The translations under genes were made by a program, and so were the position numbers. Under the pieces are notes generated by a model, which saw only the letters and a program-made list of their open reading frames with translations, was not told the origin of the DNA and made no database searches. Below, piece after piece: positions 29,948 to 40,170 of a DNA stretch of 64,000 nt (its first letter is position 1; every line of letters starts with the position of its first letter). Source of the stretch: Bufo bufo (taxonomy: Eukaryota > Chordata > Amphibia > Anura > Bufonidae). The stretch lies in contig NC_053391.1 in the NCBI RefSeq assembly GCF_905171765.1, forward strand, positions 149,983,917 through 150,047,916, written 5' to 3'.

Positions 29948-31510
29948 CACTGTGTGCAGAATAATTAGGCAAATGAGTATTTTGACCACATCATCCTCTT
30001 TATGCATGTTGTCTTACTCCAAGCTGTATAGGCTCGAAAGCCTACTACCAATTGAGCATATTAGGTGATGTGCATCTCTGTAATGAGAAGGGGTGTGGTC
30101 TAATGACATCAACACCCTATATCAGGTGTGCATAATTATTAGGAAACTTCCTTTCCTTTGGCAAAATGGGTCAAAAGAAGGACTTGACAGGCTCAGAAAA
30201 GTCAAAAATAGTGAGATATCTTGCAGAGGGATGCAGCACTCTTAAAATTGCAAAGCTTCTGAAGCGTGATCATCGAACAATCAAGCGTTTCATTCAAAAT
30301 AGTCAACAGGGTCGCAAGAAGCGTGTGGAAAAACCAAGGCGCAAAATAACTGCCCATGAACTGAGAAAAGTCAAGCGTGCAGCTGCCAAGATGCCACTTG
30401 CCACCAGTTTGGCCATATTTCAGAGCTGCAACATCACTGGAGTGCCCAAAAGCACAAGGTGTGCAATACTCAGAGACATGGCCAAGGTAAGAAAGGCTGA
30501 AAGACGACCACCACTGAACAAGACACACAAGCTGAAACGTCAAGACTGGGCCAAGAAATGTCTCAAGACTGATTTTTCTAAGGTTTTATGGACTGATGAA
30601 ATGAGAGTGAGTCTTGATGGGCCAGATGGATGGGCCCGTGGCTGGATTGGTAAAGGGCAGAGAGCTCCAGTCCGACTCAGACGCCAGCAAGGTGGAGTTG
30701 GAGTACTGGTTTGGGCTGGTATCATCAAAGATGAGCTTGTGGGGCCTTTTCGGGTTGAGGATGGAGTCAAGCTCAACTCCCAGTCCTACTGCCAGTTTCT
30801 GGAAGACACCTTCTTCAAGCAGTGGTACAGGAAGAAGTCTGCATCCTTCAAGAAAAACATGATTTTCATGCAGGACAATGCTCCATCACACGCGTCCAAG
30901 TACTCCACAGCGTGGCTGGCAAGAAAGGGTATAAAAGAAGAAAATCTAATGACATGGCCTCCTTGTTCACCTGATCTGAACCCCATTGAGAACCTGTGGT
31001 CCATCATCAAATGTGAGATTTACAAGGAGAGAAAACAGTACACCTCTCTGAACAGTGTCTGGGAGGCTGTGGTTGCTGCTGCACGCAATGTTGATGGTGA
31101 ACAGATCAAAACACTGACAGAATCCATGGATGGCAGGCTTTTGAGTGTCCTTGCAAAGAAAGGTGGCTATATTGGTCACTGATTTGTTTTTGTTTTGTTT
31201 TTGAATGTCAGAAATGTATATTTGTGAATGTTGAGATGTTATATTGGTTTCACTGGTAAAAATAAATAATTGAAATGGGTATATATTTGTTTTTTGTTAA
31301 GTTGCCTAATAATTATGCACAGTAATAGTCACCTGCACACACAGATATCCCCCTAAAATAGCTAAAACTAAAAACAAACTAAAAACTACTTCCAAAAATA
31401 TTCAGCTTTGATATTAATGAGTTTTTTGGGTTCATTGAGAACATGGTTGTTGTTCAATAATAAAATTAATCCTCAAAAATACAACTTGCCTAATAATTCT
31501 GCACTCCCTG
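29948..31510 (+). mobile_element. Tc1/mariner element with intact transposase (1563 bp)
   Basis: Ends CACTGTGTGCAGAATAATTA and (inverted) CAGGGAGTGCAGAATTATTA, with TA on both sides (29946-29947 and 31511-31512). Encodes a 338-aa transposase. A second copy of exactly the same length lies inverted at 38059-39621. Confidence 0.92.
30166..31182 (+). CDS. Tc1-family transposase, DD37E spacing, 338 aa
   Basis: Cut-and-paste transposase that excises the element and inserts it at TA. The paired helix-turn-helix domain is in the first 110 residues: S-T-L-K-I-A-K-L-L-K-R-D-H-R-T-I-K near 24-40, then the R-K-I-T-A-H-E-L linker and a second helix pair with G-V-P-K-S-T-R. The catalytic domain has D in L-W-T-D-E-M-R near 145, D in M-Q-D-N-A-P-S-H near 240, and E in N-P-I-E-N-L-W. 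By direct count 37 residues separate the second D and the E, instead of the 34 usual for Tc1. No stop or frameshift. The start is the first ATG and lies 218 bp inside the element. Length is normal for the family (about 340 aa). Likely functional or very recently so. Confidence 0.92.
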   Translation: MGQKKDLTGSEKSKIVRYLAEGCSTLKIAKLLKRDHRTIKRFIQNSQQGRKKRVEKPRRKITAHELRKVKRAAAKMPLATSLAIFQSCNITGVPKSTRCAILRDMAKVRKAERRPPLNKTHKLKRQDWAKKCLKTDFSKVLWTDEMRVSLDGPDGWARGWIGKGQRAPVRLRRQQGGVGVLVWAGIIKDELVGPFRVEDGVKLNSQSYCQFLEDTFFKQWYRKKSASFKKNMIFMQDNAPSHASKYSTAWLARKGIKEENLMTWPPCSPDLNPIENLWSIIKCEIYKERKQYTSLNSVWEAVVAAARNVDGEQIKTLTESMDGRLLSVLAKKGGYIGH

Positions 31511-32212
31511 TATATACAGGGAGCATGGAGCATGAGGCTATATATATAAATGGGGCACAGAGTGTGTGGCACTATATAAGGGGGTACTACCAGGGCAGAA
31601 ATAGCGACCTAACGGTTAGTTGCGCCACTATCTGCAACTTTGCCCCACTCATGCCAAGTCTAAAATTGTGGGCGTGGTGGGGGTTGTGGAAGGGAACGGG
31701 CCGGCAGGCCCATCTCATTCACCATTTTCTATGCCTGTTTTAGGCTAGAAAAAGGTCTAAATATAGGATAGCTCAGAAGCTGTTTTATATTTAGAACTTG
31801 CGCTGGATGTGCCGAAGTTATGGAGAGGCCTGCGCTTCTTCATAACTTCGGCGGATCCACCACCAGTTTAGGGCTTTCATAAGACCGGTGTCTAAAACGC
31901 CGGTCTTAATAAATGTGCCCCTAAATGTAAATGTTTATTCTACCACTGACTGTATCTGATCAGTGTTGTAGTCACTTGCAGTGATGAGCGGCAGGGGCAA
32001 TATTTGAGATTGCGATATTTCGCGAATATTCGAGTGAATATTCGTCATATATTCAAGAATTCGAGAATTCGTGATCTCCAGTCATTATTTTCTTGATTTG
32101 CGAAAATCGCAATCGGAAAATTTGAGAAGCCAAGTAACCTCCAGAAGCAAAGTAGGCTGACAAGTAGCTACCCGTCTGAGTTGTGTATAGACCAAGGGTA
32201 GGCCTCAAGACA
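31511..32212. repeat. Tc1 flank duplicated inside the composite unit
   Basis: This 702-bp segment recurs inverted at 37357-38058 with almost no visible change. It contains a common repeat (GCACATTTATTAAGACCGGC type, about 31620-31930) and a truncated hAT-MITE end (from about 31982, with GATGAGCGGCAGGGGCAATA and AATATTCG-rich sequence). No gene; a 111-codon frame at 31408-31743 crosses the Tc1 end and is a chance ORF. Confidence 0.85.
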
Positions 32213-33200
32213 GGAATAATAGAAACCCAAAGTGTTGAGGAGTTTAAGGAGAGACTAGTGTAGACAAGAGTGTTACCTCAGCCTATGGACTCCATTAGCA
32301 CCTAATGTCAGACAGGAGTTAGCCTACGGTGCCTGTTCACAGTCTACAATGAAGTATAAGCTGTATTTAGAGCCACATTCCTTTATGGACAGTGTGGACA
32401 TATTAATGGAAATTTTGAGTAAGTCAGAAAGGCAAGATATTCGTACCGGCCATGTGAAACAGAGAAGTTTTTTTTTATGTATACTTCACACCTGGAAGGC
32501 AGACAGTCAGCCAAAAGCTACAATAGACTGAGTGTGACCAGAGTCGATACCTCACCAAGAGCTTGTTATTATGATTACAGATACAACTAGCTTGGTATGT
32601 CCTTTGAATGGATTTTAACTCTCACTTTGCATTGCAATAATCTGTGCATTTACCCTGAGGCAAGTGATTCTCAGTTAATGTTCCATTTATTTATTCAAAC
32701 TGACTGCTCTCTACTTTGCAACCTAATTTTAACCCAAGGGTACTGGCGTCACAACATCAGGGACCCTGCCTTCCCTGCATCTTAAACCCTATACTACTGT
32801 ACCAAGGGAACTCCCCTACCATCTGACAGGAGATCCCTCAATACCAGAGTGTGCCCAAAGGAATCCAGTGCCTTCCTTCCACTCACTGCACACCAGCCGA
32901 GGGAGCTCTGCTAAACCATGAGTAACAACTACTACCCCCATAAGGCCACCACACTCATATGTGCCCCTGCTTCCTATTCGCTGCATATGCACAGTCACTG
33001 AATAGGACCACCCACATGACTCCTAAGAATAAAAGAACAGGAGTTTAAATGAATTAAATACGAGTAATAGTGATTTTTTTCATATCAAATAGTATACCAA
33101 TCAACTCTTCTTCTCCTATTCTATAGCCATGCTGCCTACATATTGGACAATACTATATGTACAGTGTGCAAGGTTCACTTTAAAACAATGGGTAATAGCT
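32213..33200. other. Unassigned sequence
   Basis: About 1 kb with no recognisable gene, terminal repeat or tandem structure. Open frames are at most 62 codons. Confidence 0.5.
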
Positions 33201-33692
33201 AATAACTAAAGATGAGCAAATTTCTTGAAATCTGTTCCAGGTCTGATTCCAATGACTTGGATAGCAGATTTGATTCAGGTACAAATACATTCAACCTGGA
33301 AGTGCTTAGATTTCCCTGAAAAGTTGTGTAAGATACTCCGAGGTCTCCTTGTGCTATATCCAACCCCCTTCAAACTCTTTATTGCTAAGACAGCATTAGT
33401 AATGTCAAAGTGACAATGACATATATGGCTATGGGTAAATGCATGGTACCCATTGGTTGCAACAGCCTGTTTAATAATACAATACACTCTAGGAGTTTAT
33501 TCTTTCAACTAAAACTTGGTACACAAATTATCCCTTTTTGGTGGCAAATGAATCTTCTACGTCTTCTGACCTGTAAAATTGTGACCACCATTTTGAGAAA
33601 ATAAATTTTGGATTCAGCTAAAATTAGAAATGTTTGGGAAAGTCGAGATGAAATTGATTAATTTACAATCGATTTGCTCATCTCTCCTAATA
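33201..33692. mobile_element. Probable MITE with GATGAGCAAAT termini
   Basis: AAAGATGAGCAAATTT near 33207 and its inverse (ATTTGCTCATCTC) near 33670-33685 bracket about 480 bp. The surrounding TAATAGCTA occurs on both sides, possibly a TSD. Superfamily not assigned. Confidence 0.45.
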
Positions 33693-34069
33693 GCTAACCC
33701 ATGCATATTAATGCTAATCTCGAACGTGAATACCTACCTGTGAAAATGTATTGTAGATAAATTCATGCTAAATTCTGTCTGGATTCATTTCTCAATATAT
33801 CTATATTTCAGTCAGACTTTTATTTTTCCAAACTCTTTACCTTGACTTAGTGTTACATTTACTTCAAGCCAGAGTCAATTCTTGATCATTATGCTGCTGT
33901 ATTATTTAAAATGAAGGAAAACCTTTTACCTAGGTACAGTAGACCTGGCCAAGTGATGTTCCCATGTGCCAATAACCTACAGTACTCTGGAGAAAATATT
34001 GTTAAATTATAATTTTTGTGTATATTTGACCTCACCACCATATATTTATAGTACATTGTTTAAACGCTA

Positions 34070-34200
34070 TGGACACCTTGAGGGGCATTTTTATTCTTAC
34101 ATTTTACTAATTTTGGGCTAAAAATATATTTTTTTCAGTTGGTCTTCATTAAAACTTTTCAACAGTTTATGTTCTGCAGGTCTCTCTTTCAGTAAATTTG
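34070..34200. mobile_element. TTAA MITE fragment
   Basis: Begins TTAAACGCTATGGACACCTT and resembles the left end of the complete MITE at 55019-55509 (TTAAAGACTATGTACACCTT...GGGGCATTTTT). The right end is absent. Confidence 0.55.
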
Positions 34201-34590
34201 CAGATTATATTGCTTTGCTATTTTGTTTTGTGGGGACTCCATTTTGTGGAAACTCCATGTGTAGCCCTTTTCTCAATTTCAATCACTTCAAATACAGCTC
34301 TGCTACATCTGCCTTCCTCTCTACTACCAGCACTGAGTTTGAATCACTTCAAATACAGCACTGCTACATCTGACTTTCTTGAACCGCTTCTGGGGTGCTG
34401 AAATGTGTGGGTTTGTATGGGGGGGGGGCTGCTGTGTGAGATTGTATGAAGGGGGTGTCTTGTGGAATTATGCTGAGAGGAGGGGGGTTGTGTGTGGAAT
34501 TGTATGCTGAGACTTACTTCCATATTAATAAAATGCTGGATTTCTGTGCATCCGATCTGTGTAGATAGTTTACTATGGGTAAGGGAACAT
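34201..34590. other. Spacer with a 61-bp duplication
   Basis: AATCACTTCAAATACAGC...CTGCTACATCTG occurs twice (34280-34315 and 34342-34375). Otherwise unassigned, no gene. Confidence 0.5.
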
Positions 34591-34599
34591 TTACACAGC

Positions 34600-35041
34600 A
34601 GTCCCCCGCATACAATCCCACACATCCACCCCCCTCAGTATATAATCTCACACAGCAGCCCCCCCAGTATACAATCTCACACAGCCGCCCCCCAGTATAT
34701 AATCCCACACGGCAGCCCCCCAGTATATAATCTCACACAGCAGCCCCCCAGTATATAATCTCACACAGCAGCCCCCCAGTATATAATCTCACACAGCAGC
34801 CCCCCAGTATATAATCCCACACAGCAGCCCCCCAGTATATAATCTCACACAGCAGCCCCCCAGAATATAATCTCACACAGCCCCCCAGTATATAATCTCA
34901 CACAGAAGTACCCCAGTATATAATCTCACACAGCATCTCCTAGTATATAATCTCACACAGCATCCCCTCAGTATATAATCTCACACAACAGCCACCCCAG
35001 TATATAATCTCTCACAACAGCCACCCCAGTATATAATCTCA
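34600..35041. repeat. 29-bp minisatellite (family A), left part
   Basis: Units of CAGTATATAATCTCACACAG followed by CAGCCCCC, about fifteen copies. Split by the hAT at 35050 and continued at 40171. Confidence 0.9.
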
Positions 35042-35589
35042 GACAGCAGCAGGGGAGGGCTGGCAGCCTTAGTCCTGGGGGGCAAATCCAGTCAAGTGGC
35101 CCATTTTTAGCCCCGCCCATTATTAAAAGCCCCTCCTACATATAATAGGCCACTCCCAACACACACTGTACAGCTGACATTCTATAGTTGAGGCCTGTCT
35201 ACACATCATACTGAGAGGGGAGGTCTGTCCTGGCTGCACTGCCTGCTTATATAACAAGCTACAGCCAGGAAGCTCCTCCGCTCTCCTCCCTCCCCAGATC
35301 CTGCTCAAGGCTTGTGGTTCCCCCCCACCATCTGCCACCCGCCAGTGGCCTGCTGCCCCCTTTCATCGTCCTCACCCAGCTCTGAATCCTCCTTCTGCAA
35401 ATGGCAGGAGGAGGAGCCGGAGCATCTCCTCTCCTACATAGCACCACATACCTCTTACATCCAGTGATGTCACCTTTGATGTAGACGTTCTCTTTCCTCA
35501 TCTTCTCCATTCAGACCAGACCGCCATGATGATTTATCTGCCATCTCCCGTCTCTACAGAGATTGAGATACAGACATTAGTTTCCTGTT

Positions 35590-37292
35590 ACCCCCAATAC
35601 TATACTGCAGAAACAGTCCCCCCCTATAGTGCCAGCTCCCCCTATAGGGCAAGCCCCCCCATAGTGCCAGATCCCCTCCATAGTGCCAGATCAACCCCCC
35701 CATAGTGCCAGCTCCTCCCCCATAGTGCCCCCCCCCCCATGGTGCCAGCCCCCCCATAGTGTCAGCTCCCCCTATAGTGCCAGATCACCCTATAGTGCCA
35801 GCCCCCCCATAGTGCCAGCTCCCCCATAGTTCCAGCTCCCCCATAGTTCCAGCCCCCCCTATAGTGCCAGCTCCCCCTATAGTGCCCCCCATAGTGCTAT
35901 CTCCCCCAAAGTGCCAGATCCCCCCCATAGTGCCAAATCCCCCCATAGTGTCAGATCCCCCCCCCATAGTGCCAGCCCCCCTATAGTGCAAGCCCCCCTA
36001 TAGTGCCAGATCCCCCCCATAGTGCCAGATCCCCCCCATAGTGCCAGATCCCCCCCCATAGTGCCAGCTCCCCATATAGTGCCCCCTCATAGTGCTAGCT
36101 CCCCCAAAGTGCCATATCCCCCCCCATAGTGCCAAATCCCCCCATAGTGCCAGATCCCCCCCATAGTGCCAGCCCCCCCTATAGTGCAAGCCCCCTATAG
36201 TGCCAGATCCCCCTCATAGTGCCAGCTCCCCCATAGTTCCAGCTCCCCCATAGTTCCAGCCCCCCTATAGTGCCAGCTCCCCCTATAGTGCCCCCCTTAG
36301 TGCTAGCTCCCCCAAAGAGCCATATCCCCCCCATAGTGCCAAATCCCCCCATAGTGCCAGATCCCCCCCATAGTGCCAGCCCCCCTATAGTGCAAGCCCC
36401 CCTATAGTGCCAGATCCCCCCCATAGTGCCAGATCCCCCCCATAGTGCCAGATCCCCCCCCATAGTGCCAGATACCCCCATAGTGCCAGATACCCCCATA
36501 GTGCCAGATACCCCCCATAGTGCCAGATCCCCCCCATAGTGCCAGATCCCCCCCATAGTGCCAGCCCCCCTATATTGCAAGCCCCCCTATAGTCCCAGAG
36601 CCCCCCCTATAGTGCCAGATCCCCCTCATAGTGCCAGATCTTCCCCATAGTGCCAGATCCCCCCCATAGTGCGAGCCCCCCTATAGTGCCAGCTCCCCCT
36701 ATAGTGCAAGCCCCCCCATAGTGCCAGATCCCCCCATAGTGCCAGATCCCCCCCCCATAGTGCCAGCTCCTCCCCCCATAGTGCCAGCCCCCCCATAGTG
36801 TCAGCCTCCCCATTGTGCCAGCTCCCCCTATAGTGCCAGATCCCCCTATAGTGCCAGCCCCCCATAGTGATAGCCCCCCCATAGTGCCAGCTCCCCCATA
36901 GTTCCAGCTTCCCCTATAGTGCCAGCTCCCCCTATAGTGCCCCCCCATAGTGCTAGCTCCCCCAAAGTGCCAGATCCCCCCCATAGTGCCAAATCCCCCC
37001 ATAGTGCCAGATCCCCCCCATAGTGCCAGCCCCCCCTACAGTGCAAGCCCCCCTATAGTACCAGATCCCCCTCATAGTGCCAGATCCCCCCCATAGTGCC
37101 AGATCCCCCCCCATAGTGCCAGCTCCCCATATAGTGCCCCCCCATAGTGCTAGCTCCCCCAAAGTGCCAGATCCCCCCCATAGTGCCAAATCCCCCCATA
37201 GTGCCAGATCCCGCCCATAGTGCCAGCCCCCCCTATAGTGCAAGCCCCCCCTATAGTGCAAGCCCCCCTATAGTGCCAGAGCCCCCCCTATA
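35590..37292. repeat. 20-bp minisatellite (family B), left part
   Basis: Units of CATAGTGCCAGATCCCCCC and variants (GCCAGCTCC, GCAAGCCCC), about eighty copies. The minus strand gives glycine/tryptophan-rich open frames because no unit contains a stop. Interrupted at a TA by the composite Tc1 unit, then resumed at 39622-39765. Confidence 0.9.
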
Positions 37293-39621
37293 CAGGGAGT
37301 GCAGAATTATTAGGCAAGTTGTATTTTTGAGGATTAATTTTATTATTGAGGCCTTATGTCTTGAGGCCTACCCTTGGTCTATACACAACTCAGACGGGTA
37401 GCTACTTGTCAGCCTACTTTGCTTCTGGAGGTTACTTGGCTTCTCAAATTTTCCGATTGCGATTTTCGCAAATCAAGAAAATAATGACTGGAGATCACGA
37501 ATTCTCGAATTCTTGAATATATGACGAATATTCACTCGAATATTCGCGAAATATCGCAATCTCGAATATTGCCCCTGCCGCTCATCACTGCAAGTGACTA
37601 CAACACTGATCAGATACAGTCAGTGGTAGAATAAACATTTACATTTAGGGGCACATTTATTAAGACCGGCGTTTTAGACACCGGTCTTATGAAAGCCCTA
37701 AACTGGTGGTGGATCCGCCGAAGTTATGAAGAAGCGCAGGCCTCTCCATAACTTCGGCACATCCAGCGCAAGTTCTAAATATAAAACAGCTTCTGAGCTA
37801 TCCTATATTTAGACCTTTTTCTAGCCTAAAACAGGCATAGAAAATGGTGAATGAGATGGGCCTGCCGGCCCGTTCCCTTCCACAACCCCCACCACGCCCA
37901 CAATTTTAGACTTGGCATGAGTGGGGCAAAGTTGCAGATAGTGGCGCAACTAACCGTTAGGTCGCTATTTCTGCCCTGGTAGTACCCCCTTATATAGTGC
38001 CACACACTCTGTGCCCCATTTATATATATAGCCTCATGCTCCATGCTCCCTGTATATACAGGGAGTGCAGAATTATTAGGCAAGTTGTATTTTTGAGGAT
38101 TAATTTTATTATTGAACAACAACCATGTTCTCAATGAACCCAAAAAACTCATTAATATCAAAGCTGAATATTTTTGGAAGTAGTTTTTAGTTTGTTTTTA
38201 GTTTTAGCTATTTTAGGGGGATATCTGTGTGTGCAGGTGACTATTACTGTGCATAATTATTAGGCAACTTAACAAAAAACAAATATATACCCATTTCAAT
38301 TATTTATTTTTACCAGTGAAACCAATATAACATCTCAACATTCACAAATATACATTTCTGACATTCAAAAACAAAACAAAAACAAATCAGTGACCAATAT
38401 AGCCACCTTTCTTTGCAAGGACACTCAAAAGCCTGCCATCCATGGATTCTGTCAGTGTTTTGATCTGTTCACCATCAACATTGCGTGCAGCAGCAACCAC
38501 AGCCTCCCAGACACTGTTCAGAGAGGTTTACTGTTTTCCCTCCTTGTAAATCTCACATTTGATGATGGACCACAGGTTCTCAATGGGGTTCAGATCAGGT
38601 GAACAAGGAGGCCATGTCATTAGATTTTCTTCTTTTATACCCTTTCTTGCCAGCCACGCTGTGGAGTACTTGGACGCGTGTGATGGAGCATTGTCCTGCA
38701 TGAAAATCATGTTTTTCTTGAAGGATGCAGACTTCTTCCTGTACCACTGCTTGAAGAAGGTGTCTTCCAGAAACTGGCAGTAGGACTGGGAGTTGAGCTT
38801 GACTCCATCCTCAACCCGAAAAGGCCCCACAAGCTCATCTTTGATGATACCAGCCCAAACCAGTACTCCACCTCCACCTTGCTGGCGTCTGAGTCGGACT
38901 GGAGCTCTCTGCCCTTTACCAATCCAGCCACGGGCCCATCCATCTGGCCCATCAAGACTCACTCTCATTTCATCAGTCCATAAAACCTTAGAAAAATCAG
39001 TCTTGAGATATTTCTTGGCCCAGTCTTGACATTTCAGCTTGTGTGTCTTGTTCAGTGGTGGTCGTCTTTCAGCCTTTCTTACCTTGGCCATGTCTCTGAG
39101 TATTGCACACCTTGTGCTTTTGGGCACTCCAGTGATGTTGCAGCTCTGAAATATGGCCAAACTGGTGGCAAGTGGCATCTTGGCAGCTGCACGCTTGACT
39201 TTTCTCAGTTCATGGGCAGTTATTTTGCGCCTTGGTTTTTCCACACGCTTCTTGCGACCCTGTTGACTATTTTAAATGAAACGCTTGATTGTTCGATGAT
39301 CACGCTTCAGAAGCTTTGCAATTTTAAGAGTGCTGCATCCCTCTGCAAGATATCTCACTATTTTTGACTTTTCTGAGCCTGTCAAGTCCTTCTTTTGACC
39401 CATTTTGCCAAAGGAAAGGAAGTTGCCTAATAATTATGCACACCTAATATAGGGTGTTGATGTCATTAGACCACACCCCTTCTCATTACAGAGATGCACA
39501 TCACCTAATATGCTTAATTGGTAGTAGGCTTTCGAGCCTATACAGCTTGGAGTAAGACAACATGCATAAAGAGGATGATGTGGTCAAAATACTCATTTGC
39601 CTAATAATTCTGCACGCAGTG
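37293..39621 (-). mobile_element. Composite Tc1 unit carrying captured flanking DNA
   Basis: Bounded by TA (37291-37292 and 39622-39623) inside minisatellite B. From left to right: a 57-bp Tc1 end (37293-37349), 7 bp of filler (37350-37356), 702 bp matching 31511-32212 in inverse, and a full 1563-bp Tc1 (38059-39621). The outer ends are both Tc1 termini facing outward. Removing the block and one TA leaves a normal minisatellite unit (CCCCCTATAGTGCCAGATCC). The block therefore moved as a single unit. Confidence 0.85.
38387..39403 (-). pseudogene. Tc1 transposase copy, two nonsense changes
   Basis: Same gene as 30166-31182, inverted, about 99% similar by eye. Codon 44 (glutamine CAA in the intact copy) is TAA at 39272-39274. 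Codon 292 (tyrosine TAC) is TAA at 38528-38530. A few missense changes lie between. D, D and E of the catalytic centre and the 37-residue spacing are kept up to codon 292. The product cannot be made whole, so movement of the composite unit needed transposase from another copy, such as the intact one, or happened before the stops arose. Confidence 0.88.
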
Positions 39622-39765
39622 TAGTGCCAGATCCCCCCCATAGTGCCAGATCCCCCCTATAGTTCCAGATCCCCCCCCCATAGTGCCAGATCCCCCCCAT
39701 AGTGCCAGCCCCCCTATAGTGCCAGCTCCCCCTATAGTGCAAGCCCCCCCCATAGTGCCAGCCCC
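39622..39765. repeat. 20-bp minisatellite (family B), right part
   Basis: Continuation of 35590-37292 after the composite Tc1 unit. Starts at the duplicated TA with TAGTGCCAGATCCCCCC. Confidence 0.85.
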
Positions 39766-40170
39766 CCGCAAAGAAGAAAAAAAAACAAAACACTAATACT
39801 TACCTCCATCAGCAGCGATGCAAGCCTCTTCTGGCCTGTGTCCCTGCTGTGTGTTGCCGGGCTCAGGCGGCGCGATGATAATGACGTCATCGCGCTGCCT
39901 GAGCCGGCCTCTGATAGGCTGCAGGCATTAGTGCCTGCGGCCTATCAGAAGAACAGGGGAGGGACACGCCTCTCCCTCCCCTGCCCCACAGCCCACAGCA
40001 CGGCCGCAATGACATCCAGGGCCGCGCCGCCTGTGGTGATCGGCGGTGCGGCCCTGAAGAATAAAAAAAAATAAAAAAATTTTTTTTTAAGACGGGCGGC
40101 CCAGCGGCCGTTTATTTAGGGCGGCCTGGGGGGCAATTGCCCCCCTGCCCCCTGTCCCAGCCTGCCCCTG

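Larger units (their letters stand above)
35050..40170. mobile_element. hAT-like element with perfect 8-bp TSD, carrying minisatellite B
   Basis: Ends CAGGGGAGGGCTGGCAG and (inverted) CAGGGGCAGGCTGGGAC. TSD GACAGCAG at 35042-35049 and 40171-40178. No transposase. The interior holds GC-rich ends, a 20-bp minisatellite and a composite Tc1 insertion. Its right-hand 400 bp (39780-40170) resemble pieces of the 1354-3406 element (CTGATAGGCTGCAGGCA, ATGACGTCATCG), so the two are related families. Confidence 0.85.

Noticed and set aside
31408..31743. 111-codon ORF also present at 37826-38161
   Set aside because: It starts in the Tc1 end and runs into the flank. It is duplicated only because the segment was carried along; no domain.
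35554..37261. Long minus-strand open frames rich in glycine, tryptophan and tyrosine (up to 133 codons)
   Set aside because: They follow a 20-bp minisatellite in all frames, have no start context and break where units vary. Repeat artefact.
29948..39621. A simple large inverted duplication of 29948-32212
   Set aside because: The right copy is bounded exactly by Tc1 ends with TA on both sides inside a minisatellite unit, which fits transposition and not segmental duplication.
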